Origin: Lunularia cruciata
Lineage: Eukaryota > Streptophyta > Marchantiopsida > Lunulariales > Lunulariaceae
Assembly: GCA_948567375.1 (NCBI GenBank)
Contig: OX419762.1
Span: forward strand, 33,186,608 to 33,250,607
Reading direction: 5' to 3'
DNA length: 64,000 nt
Shown: positions 24,298 to 35,144 of the stretch, piece by piece
How positions within the stretch are numbered: the stretch's first letter is position 1
How the letters are laid out: each line of letters opens with the position of its first letter
Translations under genes and position numbers: made by a program
The notes under the pieces: model-generated
The model's input: the letters and a program-made list of their open reading frames with translations, nothing else
Told to the model about the DNA's origin: nothing
Database searches by the model: none

Positions 24298-25883
24298 TTA
24301 CTCCGAGTTCTCTTCTTCTAGTCTTGCTAATACTTGCAACACAATCTTCACCTCCGAACACTTCAACTGCATCTCCCTCTTCATGTGCTCTAGCTTTACT
24401 AACAACGGGCACACAACTTCTTGCAAGTACTCCACTCCATCACTTGCAACTACTTCAACATGTGGAGTGATCTCCTTCTTTACCTCTTCTTCTCCCGATA
24501 CTTGCCTTCTTCTCTGTAGTTGCCGTATTGGAATAGACGCTTCACTTTCCAAACTAGCATTCTCCTCTTCCCTCACCTTGCTTGGACCCGCTTCACACTT
24601 CGCCTTGTGCCTCGACCAAACTCCCCTCTGAATTGTAATCTTCTTCTCCTCCGGCTCGGGTACCTTGTCCTCCAACTTCACGTTATTCTCTTCCTTGAGC
24701 TCCACCCAAACTACTTCTTCTTCTTTTACAGGTACCGACGTCATCTCCCTACCTTCATTGCTATCACTACTCGTATCCCCACTTTGTAGCGTGAGCTCAG
24801 GTTCTTCCTCGTGTTCCTAGTCTTTGGACTTGCACTCGGCTTCGCCCTGCAAGTCTTCTTCCAATGACGCAATCACCACCATACCTTTCCTTGGGTTTCC
24901 TCTCTTGGTCTTCCGAGGTCTTGTCTTCTCTACGTCTTCACCTTCTCCTTGTCAACTCCGCTTCTTTGACTTTGGAGTACTTACTTCTACCTGCACACTC
25001 TTGCTTGTTTGCACATAGTACTCATCACTGCTTTGGATTTGAAGAGATACTGTTGCTCCTCCGCTTCAACATCTTTTCTCAAGTCAGGATGAAAGTGAGA
25101 TACCATTCTGCTGCGCTCCGCCGCATTGAGAAAATTCAACCCGAGATAGAAATGTGCTACAAACGGCACAATGTAGTGTGGAGGCAACTTATCCCGCAAA
25201 TTCCACACCATCTGCTTCATTCTCCCATGGAAGCACCTCGACCAATTGATGGGTTCTCTTGCAAACATCTTATGCAACAACACCGCTTGGTGTTTCATCA
25301 CATAAGTTGTTCTTTTTGGCTTCAGGATTGCCATGAGAGCACTCACAATCCCTCTCTTCACCGGATCTTTGTAACTCTCGACTTTATACCCATTCTTTGT
25401 CCTCTTCAAAGAGAAGGCATCCCTCACTTCTTGGGTTTCTTTGGCTACCTCTCCCTTCCCCAAGAACATAGCACCCTGCTCCGTGCCTACCTCTCTTCCA
25501 AGTACCAATTTCCAATCCGACTTTGTCCAGCAAGCCAGATTTCCTCTCTTCCCCTCTTCCTTGGGGCCATCGAGACACTTACTCTTGATTATCTCGGTCA
25601 TGAATCTTGGAAAACTCACGTTCCAGTTCCATGCCAAGAATGTGATCCAAAGTCGGCTCAAGGCTTTGATTCTTGCGATGACATCTAACCTCCGAATTGC
25701 ATGATTTCTTACTGCAAATTTGGAGTTCTTCTTTCCTCCTCCCATCTTTCTTGCTTCCTCACTGTCTCTCGGGTTAACTTTCTCAAATTCTCCTCTACAC
25801 ACTAGCGTGTCTTCAACTCTACTTCCCTTCTGCCAATCTCCTACAGGACGACTCCTCAATGGCAAAGGGAAATTTCTCCACAT
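24298..25883 (-). pseudogene. B1 LTR-encoded ORF, N-terminal half
   Basis: The 298-codon frame 25883-24987 gives the best-preserved N-terminal block in this LTR: an MWRNFP start, then a FLAWNWN motif, GYKVESYKDP, an HQAV block and LRDK. After a frameshift it continues at 24744-24298 into the acidic region and start of the coiled coil, where B2 cuts it. The rest is at 1100-2084. A TATA-like box is about 20 bp upstream. No known enzyme motif seen. Confidence 0.85.
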
Positions 25884-26300
25884 TGCTTTGTCGTTAGCCC
25901 AATTTTTATAAAGTCACACCTTCTTTGTCTCTCTTCAATTTGAGTTTCTACCAAGAAATCACACCTCTTGCATGCGCCTGTCACTGTCAAGTGTACTTCA
26001 TGTGTATGACTGCTGGTTTTTGAACGGTCCCTTCTTGAATTTCTTGCCTTGAAGAAAAGTGTTACACTGTCTTCACCTCAGGTTGAGCTCCTCTTGATAC
26101 AAAGACTTCTTACTTCGGGTTGTATGCTGACAAGGCAAGTCTGAGTACTTTGCCTTATGACCCAAAGCCATGTTACCTCAGGTTTCATCCCGAAGACTCT
26201 TTTCTTTGCCTTCTTCAGCCATACAGGCGCAATCTGACTTCTCTATACACTTCTTCTTCTCCATTTCAAAAAAAACAAAAAATGTAGGTACCACAACAAG

Positions 26301-26834
26301 GTATCTGTGTGTTGTGGTAGATCAACAAGGGAAGTTTGACGGTAAGGACGTGACCAAGTACCTGAAGGTCTACTGGAGAGAGATTAAAACTTCATGATCT
26401 GGATGAGAACATTGCCATTGCTAGGTTTCCTATATTGGCGGAGCTCAAAATCAAGAGGGTGGTTGAGAGCTTGGTGAGAGGGGCGGAGGTCAGGTCACCT
26501 AGGCCATGTTCTTGGAGTGGGTGAATGATAGGAGTAAAATTTTGAGGCCTCAAGATCTCCTAAGGGAGTTCAATAAGAGGTTGGGACATCTATTAGCCTG
26601 TGAACCCAAGGCCATTAAACTATAGAGGTCTAACTACTTTCTAAGAGCTGTAGATAGTTGCTTGTGGGATGAGTTGGAATACGCACTTGATTTGCTCCAA
26701 CCTGATTGGTTGGGAGCGATAGAGTGGGGAAAGATTGAGGAGGTGGTTGTCTAGGTGAGCCGTAGGTGGAGGCAAAGAGAGTTGGATGAAGAAGCAATAG
26801 CCAAAGCACCTATTCGGAGTAACGTGGTTGGGTT
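26301..26834 (+). pseudogene. Element C gag, central fragment
   Basis: Continues the frame of 119-255 after B1 with a FDGKDV..YLKVYW segment, then a capsid-like region (LREFNKR, NYFLRAVD, LWDELEYAL) carrying stops and shifts. The motif order resembles the gag of Ty3-like elements. It is cut at 26835 by a solo A LTR. Confidence 0.7.
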
Positions 26835-27525
26835 TGTGAGCCGGCATGTCTCTCATTCAGGATGAACCTCTGATGGCTATTATGGTAGCGCACCATGGAC
26901 TAAGAAGGCAAGGAACCCCAACTCCATCATACTCCTCCAAGGCTAACACTCCAAGACTCAAGACATTGCTCACTAGAGAACTCAATGAGAGAGAGATAGT
27001 TGCAAATGAAAGGATGATGAGTACTTCCTCACCCCTTGTTTATATACTTGTGAAATAGTTACGTACCAAAGTTATTAATTACTGGAGTTACTCAAGTTAC
27101 TAGACTAAAAGTCAAGTAAAGTCAAAAAGTAGAAAGGAATATCTATTCACATGGGCATATTCCCCTAAGCATGTGATCTTAATTTGACCCAACCACTAAG
27201 TCAAGGATTCCTTCACATGGGCTATCCTTGGACTATAGAAGAATCCAAAAAAAAAGGCTTGTGGGCTCAAGAGTTCTCAACTCTTTCCTCAAAGCCAAAC
27301 ACTTAGGAATAATACCAAGTCAACACACTAAAATCCAAAATAGAGGTGCTCACCTTTTCCACTTCCTCTAAAGTAAGGTCTTCTCTATCTTAGCTATGAC
27401 TTACTTTAGCTAATCATGACTAATGTAGAACCATCCTTTATCTCTATATAAATAATATCTCTCAAGTACTTGTAAAACCAAGCTCAATATCACAATACCA
27501 CACACATGCACAAATGGGTGTTACA
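26835..27525 (-). repeat. Solo A-family LTR in element C gag
   Basis: 691 bp with A-family termini, flanked by perfect GGTT duplications at 26831-26834 and 27526-27529. There is no internal region, so this is a solo LTR from LTR-LTR recombination. Confidence 0.94.
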
Positions 27526-28712
27526 GGTTTGGGAGAGAGAAGGTGGAATAGCAAGTGAGTGAGATGCTTAAAGAAGGAGCAGTGGATGAGATCTCAGGAC
27601 TGATGGAGGGGTTGAAGATTTTGACCACCAAGGTTGACCAATTGCAGAGTGGGAGTAGCACTGCAAGGACGGATGGAGATAGGAGGCAGCCCTATGGGTG
27701 CATGTGGTGTGACAGTAAGAGTCATGCCAAAAGAGACTGCCAAGAGCTATCAGAAGCAATACGCAAACAATGGGTGAAGTTTGTTGGGGAACCCGAGATG
27801 AAGAAGATAGCCTTCTATGATATTGGAGAGCCAATACCGCTGAACAGTAAAAGGGAAGGCATGAAGGCTCTGCTGGAAAGACACATGGGCAAATGTGAAG
27901 TAAGTATGGTGGTCGCTGCTTTTGAGCCTAGTGTGTGTAGTACAATGAGTGAAGTGAAGCAATGTGCAGACCTAGGAGAAGTTGGGAAGAAGAGACTTGC
28001 AGAGCAGGTCCGGAGGAAGTTGGGGTGAGATGTGCCGGTGGTAATAACTGCCATCACTGCAGAAGTTGGTGCCACTTGGGATGCTATGGTGGAAGAGAAA
28101 CAAAAATCTGATCAAAGGACAAAGAGTGAAGAGCAGGCAAGGGAAAAGCAACAGCGAGTGGAACCGGAGAAGAGGCAGGTTAGAAGAAAAGAGGTGCAGT
28201 TCAAAAATGCATAAAAGAGCAGGGATCAGAATTTGGGCATTGGAGAAGAGTCACAAATGGACACAGATGGAGCAGAAAACCAAAAGTCAGGAGAGAGATC
28301 TCCTAGGAAAGGGATGGGTTGGCTGTTGAGCCGAGACATAAAAATGGAACTTGATCCTCAAGAGATCGCCAAAAAGTTCTGGAAACAAGAGGTGAGGGGT
28401 TTCACAAACGAAGAATTCTTTGGTAGCTTGAGGAAGGATGTGTAGGATCTTATCCTTTTCAAGGCAAAGAAGAAATGGTTCTACAAGGAAGGACCACACA
28501 TGCCTTTGTTGTACAAGGACGGGAGTGAGGCTGAAGGAGAGATGGGGACTTTTGGCCTAGAGCTTGAACAGGAAAAGCCAAAGGATGAGACCCAAGAAGC
28601 ACGTGTTTATGATGCCGCTCTTGAGGATGAGAAGTCTTTTGTGCCCTTTACGGAAGAGGTGCATGACTCTTTTTGGGCAAGGAGTTGCAGCAAGTGCAAG
28701 ATCGAGATGTAG
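27526..28712 (+). pseudogene. Element C gag, C-terminal part with zinc knuckle
   Basis: The frame 27555-28028 contains a canonical CCHC knuckle (CMWCDSKSHAKRDC at about 27700-27740), followed by a charged Lys/Glu-rich spacer and further frames to 28712. Stops at about 28026, 28212 and 28443 break it. The knuckle marks the nucleocapsid end of gag. Confidence 0.8.
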
Positions 28713-29033
28713 GGAGTGAAAAAGCCAGTGAGAGCGTTGATTGATTTAGGATCTGAGGTCAACCTCATGTCAAAGGTGGTCTACAATGAAGGGTGCTAGA
28801 AGGTGGACTGTGACATCGACTGGAAGGTAAAATCAATGAATAGAACCAGAAATGCATTGTGGGGAGCTTGTCCGGATGTCAGAATCAAGATAGGGAATGT
28901 GGTAAAGCCTATCAACGTGTTTGTGCATGATACTTTGCCGTACCCGGTGATCTTAGGACAACCTTTCATTACTCAGTTTAGAATGGAGAGCAAGGTCCTG
29001 AAAAATGGGACTCACTCATGTGGTGAAGGTTAG
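28713..29033 (+). pseudogene. Element C aspartic protease
   Basis: RALIDLGSEVNLMS at about 28731-28772 is the retropepsin active-site region, with DLG where DSG or DTG is expected. The ILGQPF block near 28950 is the conserved C-terminal protease motif. An internal TAG is at about 28798. The Ser-to-Leu change in the triad would abolish activity. Confidence 0.8.
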
Positions 29034-29955
29034 AAGTCAAAATGGGACCAGAATAGTGCAATTTCCCACAGTGTTGCCGGGCAACGAGAGGAAGAGGAGA
29101 GAGTTAAGAGATCCAGCGAAGCCTACTAGAAGGTGGGGTTTCCACTAGGCATCTTGTCAGAAAAGGTGGGGACAAGGTGCCATATGCTACATCCCACCGC
29201 GAGCGATCAGCGAGGAAGACTATTTTGATAGGACCTATGTGGGAATCCAGAGTGGTAGAACTGTTTGCTTTGCACATGTAGGGAGCACCTTGGGAATTTT
29301 GTAGAAAAGAATGAAAGGGAAAGAAAGAGTTCTGAAAACAGCAAGGAAATGGATGATAGCGAGACTATCATTGGAGTGTTGGAGGATTGGGGAGAAGGTA
29401 GGGCAGTCCAGAAGGTGATCGGGGCAATGGAGAATGGAGAACCTGTGATTGAAATAAGAAAAGAACTTCATGAAGCACTTTCAGAGTTGGTTCATGGAGT
29501 GGAGTGTAACACCAAGTACAAAATAGTGGACAAGAAGGTTTGTCATGTTGCTATTCTATTGCCATTGGATGCTTCTGAATTGTTGCATAGGACTAGAGAG
29601 GAACCAAGATTGAGACAAGAAAAGGATATTGGTCATTTGTTTACTAAAGAGACCTTGGATGAGCTTTCAGTGGGAGGGGATAGTTTGCTCATAGAGGTTG
29701 AGCACCATGCATTTAAGGAAATGATTGGTAAGTGAGGGAAAGCTTTTGCTTTCAAGATCAAGGAGATTGGGTGTGTGAACCCAAAGGAAGTCACACCGAT
29801 GATAATTTTCATGATTCTGCATGTACCATGGGATTTGAGACCAATACCAGTGCCAAAGACGCTTCTGCCCCAGCTGACAGAACTATTAAAGGAGAAAGTT
29901 CAGGTGAAGATTTTAGAACCATCAAAAGCGCCATACTCAAATCGCTGGTTCACAC
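29034..29955 (+). pseudogene. Element C pre-RT region and start of RT
   Basis: The 156-codon frame 29265-29735 is a charged, Glu-rich region without recognised motifs. From about 29760 the sequence becomes the RT N-terminus (PWDLRPIPVPK, then the SKAPYSNRWF fingers motif) before B3 cuts it at 29956; RT resumes at 33742. Stops near 29146, 29303 and 29733 break it. Confidence 0.75.
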
Positions 29956-32900
29956 TGTGACAACCCGGCAAATATCACTTTTGCGGTAATCGGGTAAGTA
30001 AAGTTCGTTCCCGCAGAGATACGAGTCAGAAATGTCCAAATACAAAGCAAAGTAACAATTTCAGTTCTTCTTGAGTTCTTCTTTAGTCTCTCAGGTAGAA
30101 ACCACACCCAGAAGAGAGTAACAAGCACTGACTTGCAGTCTTGTCACAAATTAACACTCCAAAATCACAACTCCATCAATTATTTCCAAACAATCTTGAT
30201 TTGTGATGATTCAGGCTCTCCCAAAAACGGCACTTCACTGCAAAACAACTTCACCTCAGAATTGTGTTCCACCCTTCCACTGAAGGCACAACTTCCTCGA
30301 TCGAAATTGCTTCACATCAACTTCGCATTGCACTCACAAATGCAGAATACTACCAACACTACAATTCCTCTCAGATCTGTCAAGGCATTGCTTCGATTGC
30401 ACTTCACTTAGGATCAAACACACAGAATGAAGATCAAGGCTGTGGAATCCAACATCCAACAAGCACTCTGATTGCACTTCGAATTTCTCCAAACATTCAA
30501 AAACACAATTGCAAAGTTGATACTCGGAATCAAGCTCAAGCGACGAGCACTGCTTCACAACACTTCGCTTTATCTATTCTCAGAAATAATGAGCACTGAA
30601 TAACAATTTCCTGCAAATGCCACTCTTAAATAGTGAAGCAATCGACAGTTCTAACAACTATACCGTTTCTACATCAACTGTTCTAACCTGCAGATCCGAA
30701 ATGACAATGCACTTCTTCATATCTGCCCCTTCAAATCTCAAATTGGTTACTAATCCGATCCGATGTCTACTTCTTCCTCGGCTTTCAAACCCGAACCCGA
30801 AGTAATCTTACTTCCTACTATTCTGTCCTCGGGTTTCACAACTCTTACATCTTCTACCAGATCCAGCAATTCTCTTTCCTGATCTGAAATTGCACTAGCG
30901 GGTAATCTATCTAACTCTTCATCTTTCGACCCACTCTTCTCTACTGTCGCTGAGGCCAACTCCGAAGACATTTGGATCCCGATGTTATCTACGTCGGGTT
31001 TTGCTTTAACCTCCTGCCGAAGCTTTTCTAACTCTATTCTTACTAAGTCTAATCTAATCGTGATATTGTCTTCTACTTCTAAGATCTTCCTATCTACACG
31101 AGTTCTCAATTTAATCAACAAGGCATTCAAATCTGTATCTTTTGCTTGCCTTTGCCTCGTCTCCTGCACTAACAGCTTCAACTCGTGCAGACGCGCTTCT
31201 TCAATTCGAACGCTGGTCTCTGTACTTAGCATCGCGTTTACCCTGAGGACTATCTCCTGCAATGGCTCTAATCTTGTCTTCCTTTCTCGTTCCCGATCTG
31301 CAAGCCATTCCTCTCTGTACATCGCCAACTCTTCTTCGAATTCGGCCTTCACCGTGTCCTTCTCTTTCTCCTTCTGTGCAACCTTTTTCTTCCTGATTAC
31401 GAAGTAAGTCTCGTAATCTCTCTTCTTCTCCATATCTCGCAGCCAACTCTCGCTGCCAGAGTTGCTTCTTCTCCTCCATACTCTCCATCACTCGATCGAG
31501 CTCTTGATCCTTCGATGCTACTCTCGCCATAGCATGGATGAGCTCTACTCTTGAATCAGCAAACTGCTGCTTCAAGATTTCAAATTCAACTACTTGTCTC
31601 TCCCTTACGACATCACTCTTCCTCGCAAGATCCTCTCGATAGCTCACTTCTCTCCTCAGGTCTTTGATTACCTGACTTCTCTCCACTGCTTCCACTTGCA
31701 GTACTTCTCTCTCCTTCTCACCTCGGGTTATACTCTTCTTCAACTCCGAGTTTTCTTCTTCTAATCTCGATACCACCTGCAATACAGTCTTTACCTCTGG
31801 ACAAGTCGACTGCATCTCCTTCTTCTTCTTCTCCAACTTCACCAACAGCGGGCATACTACCATCTGCAGGTAATCTACTCCATTATTGATACCTTCGTCC
31901 TCTCTCGGAGTAGTCTCTCTTCTTTCTTCATGTTCTCCCGATTCTCGCCTTCTTCTCTGGAGCCTTTGTATCGGAATTGATGCTTCACTGCCCAAGCTTC
32001 CTTCTACTTCTTCCTTCACTCTACTCGGTCCCGCTTCCCCCTTCGCCTTACGTCTCGAGCGAATTCCTCGCTGTACTGCGATCTTCTTCTCCTCGAGCAC
32101 CGGTACTTTGTCTTCCAGCGCTGCATTGTCTTCGGCTTTTACCTCGGCTTGAATTTCTTCTTCGTATTCTTTAGGCGTTGGTGCCGAGGTCATTTCTCCA
32201 CCGACTTCACTATCACTGCTTGTATCTCCACTCTGCAGTGTTAGCTCAGGTTCCTCCTCACGTTCCGAGTCCTCCATCTTGAGCTCGGCTTCGCCTTCTG
32301 AGTCTTCATCTTCCGACTCAATCACCACCATTCCTCGCCTCGGGTTATTTTTCTGCATCTTCCGAGGTTTCTTGTTTTCTTTGGCGTCTGCTTGCCGAGT
32401 TCTCTTCTTCGTCGGGGTACTTTCAACGACCTCCACGTTCTTCCCTGTCTTCGCGTAGTAATCATCTGCGCTCCGGATTTGGAGAATGTATTGCTACTCC
32501 TCCGCGTCGACTTCTCTTCTTAAATCAGGATGGAAATGAGACACCATTCGATTACGCTCAGGCCCATTGAGCAGATTTAACCCGAGGTAAAAGTGGGCTG
32601 CAAATGGTACGATGTAGTGTGGAGGCGACTTATCTCGCAGATTCCACACCATCTGCCTCGTTCTTCCGTGAAAGCACCTTGCCCAATTTATCGGTTCTCC
32701 TGCAAATAACTTGTGAAAGAACACCGCTTGGTGTTTCATCACATAGGTAGTTCTCTCTGGCTTCAGGAGGGCCATTAGTGCACTCACAATTCCCCTCCTT
32801 ATTGGGTCCTTATAACTCTCAACTTTATACCCATTCTTCGTCCTCTTCGACGAGAAGGCTTCTCTCACCTCCTGCGTTTCTTGAGCTATCTCTCCTTTCC

Positions 32901-33741
32901 CCAAGAACGTGGCCCCCTGCTCCAAGCCTGCCTCCTTCCCGAGTACGAGTCTCCAATCCGACTCTGTCCAGCAAGCCGGATTTCCTCTCTTCCCTTCTTC
33001 CTCGGGACCATCGAGACATTTACTCTCAATGATTTCTATCATGAATCCTGGAAAACTTATGTTCCAATTCCATGCCAAAAAAGTGACCCAAAGTCGGCTC
33101 AAGACTTCGATCCTCGCTACTACATCTAATCTCCGAATTGCATGATTTCTCACTGCAAATTCAGAGTTCTTCTTCCCTCCTCCCATCTCTTCTGCTTTCT
33201 TTCGGTCTCTCGATTTCTCTCTCTCAACTTCTCCCTTACGCACTAACCCGAGGCAAACGGTATGTCCCTTTCCCCGATCACCTGCAAGACGACTCCTCAA
33301 CGGCGAAGGAAAATTGCTCGACATTTTGTCGTTGCAATTTCTATTTTTATAGAGTTGCACTTCTTCGTCTTCCGTCACTTTGAGTTTCCACTGAGAAATC
33401 ACACCTCCTGCATGCACCCGTCACTATCGCCTCACCTTCATGCGTATGAGCTGCCAATTTTGAAACCGCCCCTTCTTGAATTTCTCGCCCCGACGAATGG
33501 TTGTTAGACTGTCTTTGCCTCGGGTTGAGCTCCCCCCCCCCGATCCAAAGACAATTTACTTCGTATCGTTTGCTGACACGGCATTTCAGAGTACTTCGCC
33601 TTATGACCCGAGGTCACTTTACTTTGGGTTTCACCCCGAAGATAGTTTTCTTTGTCTTCTTCGGCCAACCAAGCGCAATCCGACTTCTCTATACACTTCT
33701 TCTGCTTTATTTTGAAAAAAACAAAAAATGTGGGCACCACA
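29956..33741 (-). repeat. B3: solo B-family LTR, splits element C RT
   Basis: 3786 bp with B LTR termini and perfect CACAC duplications at 29951-29955 and 33742-33746; no internal region. It contains the second-best-preserved LTR ORF (30750-33324). The distal 29956-30749 is non-coding and holds the reverse complement of the TATTTAAG / AATAAA-like region. The proximal 33325-33741 holds TATAAAAA (33343-33350, minus strand). It lies inside the RT domain of C. Confidence 0.95.
30750..33324 (-). pseudogene. B3 LTR-encoded ORF, nearly intact
   Basis: From ATG 33324 one frame runs about 700 codons with a single nonsense codon (a Gln CAG now TAG at 32494-32496), then a frameshift near 31380 moves into a second frame that runs to the normal end at 30750. 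It encodes the globular N-terminal block (about residues 45-300), an acidic Asp/Glu/Ser-rich segment (about 330-400) and a continuous coiled coil of more than 300 residues. No signal peptide, membrane segment or catalytic motif seen. Confidence 0.88.
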
Positions 33742-34733
33742 CACACTCTGGAAGAAGAACGGTAAGTTGCAATTCATACAGGATATACAACCGCCAAACA
33801 AGGTAACAATCCGGAACTTTGGTGTAGGACCGGTTGTGGATGAATTTGCTGAGGAGTTTGCAAGGAGGGCAATTTGCTCTATAGGAGATTTGTATTCAAG
33901 TTATGATCAGTTTCAGCTTGCTGAAGAGAGCCGAGACATAACCACGATGCGAACACCATTAGGATTGATGCGTATGTGCACTCTCCCGATGGGAGCTACT
34001 AACTCTGTGGCGCGTATGCAAAGCCCTATGAATCAAATTTTGTAATCTTTTATCCTTGAGAAGACCTATCCATTCTTGGATGATATACCTATCAAGGGCT
34101 GCATAGAGAGCAAGAAGGATGAAACTTTGATGGATGGAGGTATTAGGAGGTTTGTCATGGATCATATTCAGGATGTGGAAGCGAGACTGAAAAGGTTGAT
34201 GGAAGTGGGGGTGACTCTCTCTAGAGAGAAGTCAACATTTGGACTTGGAGAAATCCTTGTGGTGGGACACCTCAGTGGCTCGTATGGGAGGAAGCCAAAT
34301 CTAGAGAAGGTGGACATAATCAGGAAGATCAAGGACTGTTCCTTGGTTCAGGAGGTAAGAAGGTTCTTAGGGGCATGCGTTTTCTACCGTATCTGGATTC
34401 TGCACTTTGGTCATGTTGTAGAGCCGCTCTACCAGCTTTTGAGGAAAAGGATCAGATTTGTCTGGAGGTTGGAACATTTGGTTGCTATGGCAAAACTGAA
34501 GAAAGCATTACAAAACCCGCCTGTGCTCCACCCGCTTGACTACCGCTGTGGGCGACCAATCATAGTTATGGTTGACTCAAGTCCCTACGCTGTTGGTTGG
34601 GCTGTGGGCCAAGATGAAAAAAATGGCAGCAGATTTGCAGCCAGGTTTGGAGCAAGGATCTTCACAAAATGGCAACGGAGGTACCCTCAGATCAAATGGG
34701 AAGTGTTGGGTGCCAAGATAGTGCTAAGACAGG
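33742..34733 (+). pseudogene. Element C RT and start of RNase H
   Basis: RT resumes after B3 with WKKNGKLQFIQD, then DLYSSYDQFQL, TPLGLMRMCTLPMGATNS and the catalytic box FLDD at 34073-34084, followed by IPIKG, a VRRFLGAC connection and an RNase H start (VMVDSSPYAVGW near 34570). A TAA at 34042-34044 breaks it and B4 interrupts RNase H at 34734. The wording of several motifs (DDIPIKG, GIRRFV, QRRYPQIKWE) differs from typical plant Gypsy RTs. Confidence 0.88.
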
Positions 34734-35144
34734 TGTGGTGCCCACATTTTTTGTTTTTTTCAAAATAAAGGAGAAGAAGTGTATAGAGAAGTCGGATTGC
34801 GCCTGTCTGGCCCAAGAAGGCCAGAACATTGTCTTTGGGATGAAACCGAAGTAAAGTGACTTTGGGTCATAAGGCGAAGTACTCGGAAATGCCTTGTCAG
34901 CATACAATACAAAGTAAATTGTCTTCGGATCGGGGGGAGCTCAACCCGAGGCAAAGACAGTCTAACAACCTTTCGTCGGGGCGAGAAATTCAAGAAGGGG
35001 CCGTTTCAAAACTGGCGGCTCATACGCGCGAAGGTTGATTGACAGTGACAGGTGCATGCCGGAGGTGTGATTTCTTGATAGAAACTCGAAGTGACGGAAG
35101 ACGAAGAAATGCAACTCTATAAAAATCAAAACTGCAATGACAAA

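Larger units (their letters stand above)
256..26295 (-). mobile_element. B1: solo B-family LTR, minus strand, split by B2
   Basis: The right end (26295) carries the LTR start (TGTGGTACC read on the minus strand) and the left end (256) carries the LTR terminus (GTCACA). The perfect 5-bp duplication ACAAG lies at 251-255 and 26296-26300. Taking out B2 (2085-24288) leaves about 3.83 kb of LTR and no internal region, so this is a solo LTR produced by LTR-LTR recombination. It interrupts gag of element C. The 256-1099 part is the non-coding distal LTR, and 25884-26295 is the proximal part with a TATA-like box at about 25903-25910. Confidence 0.93.
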
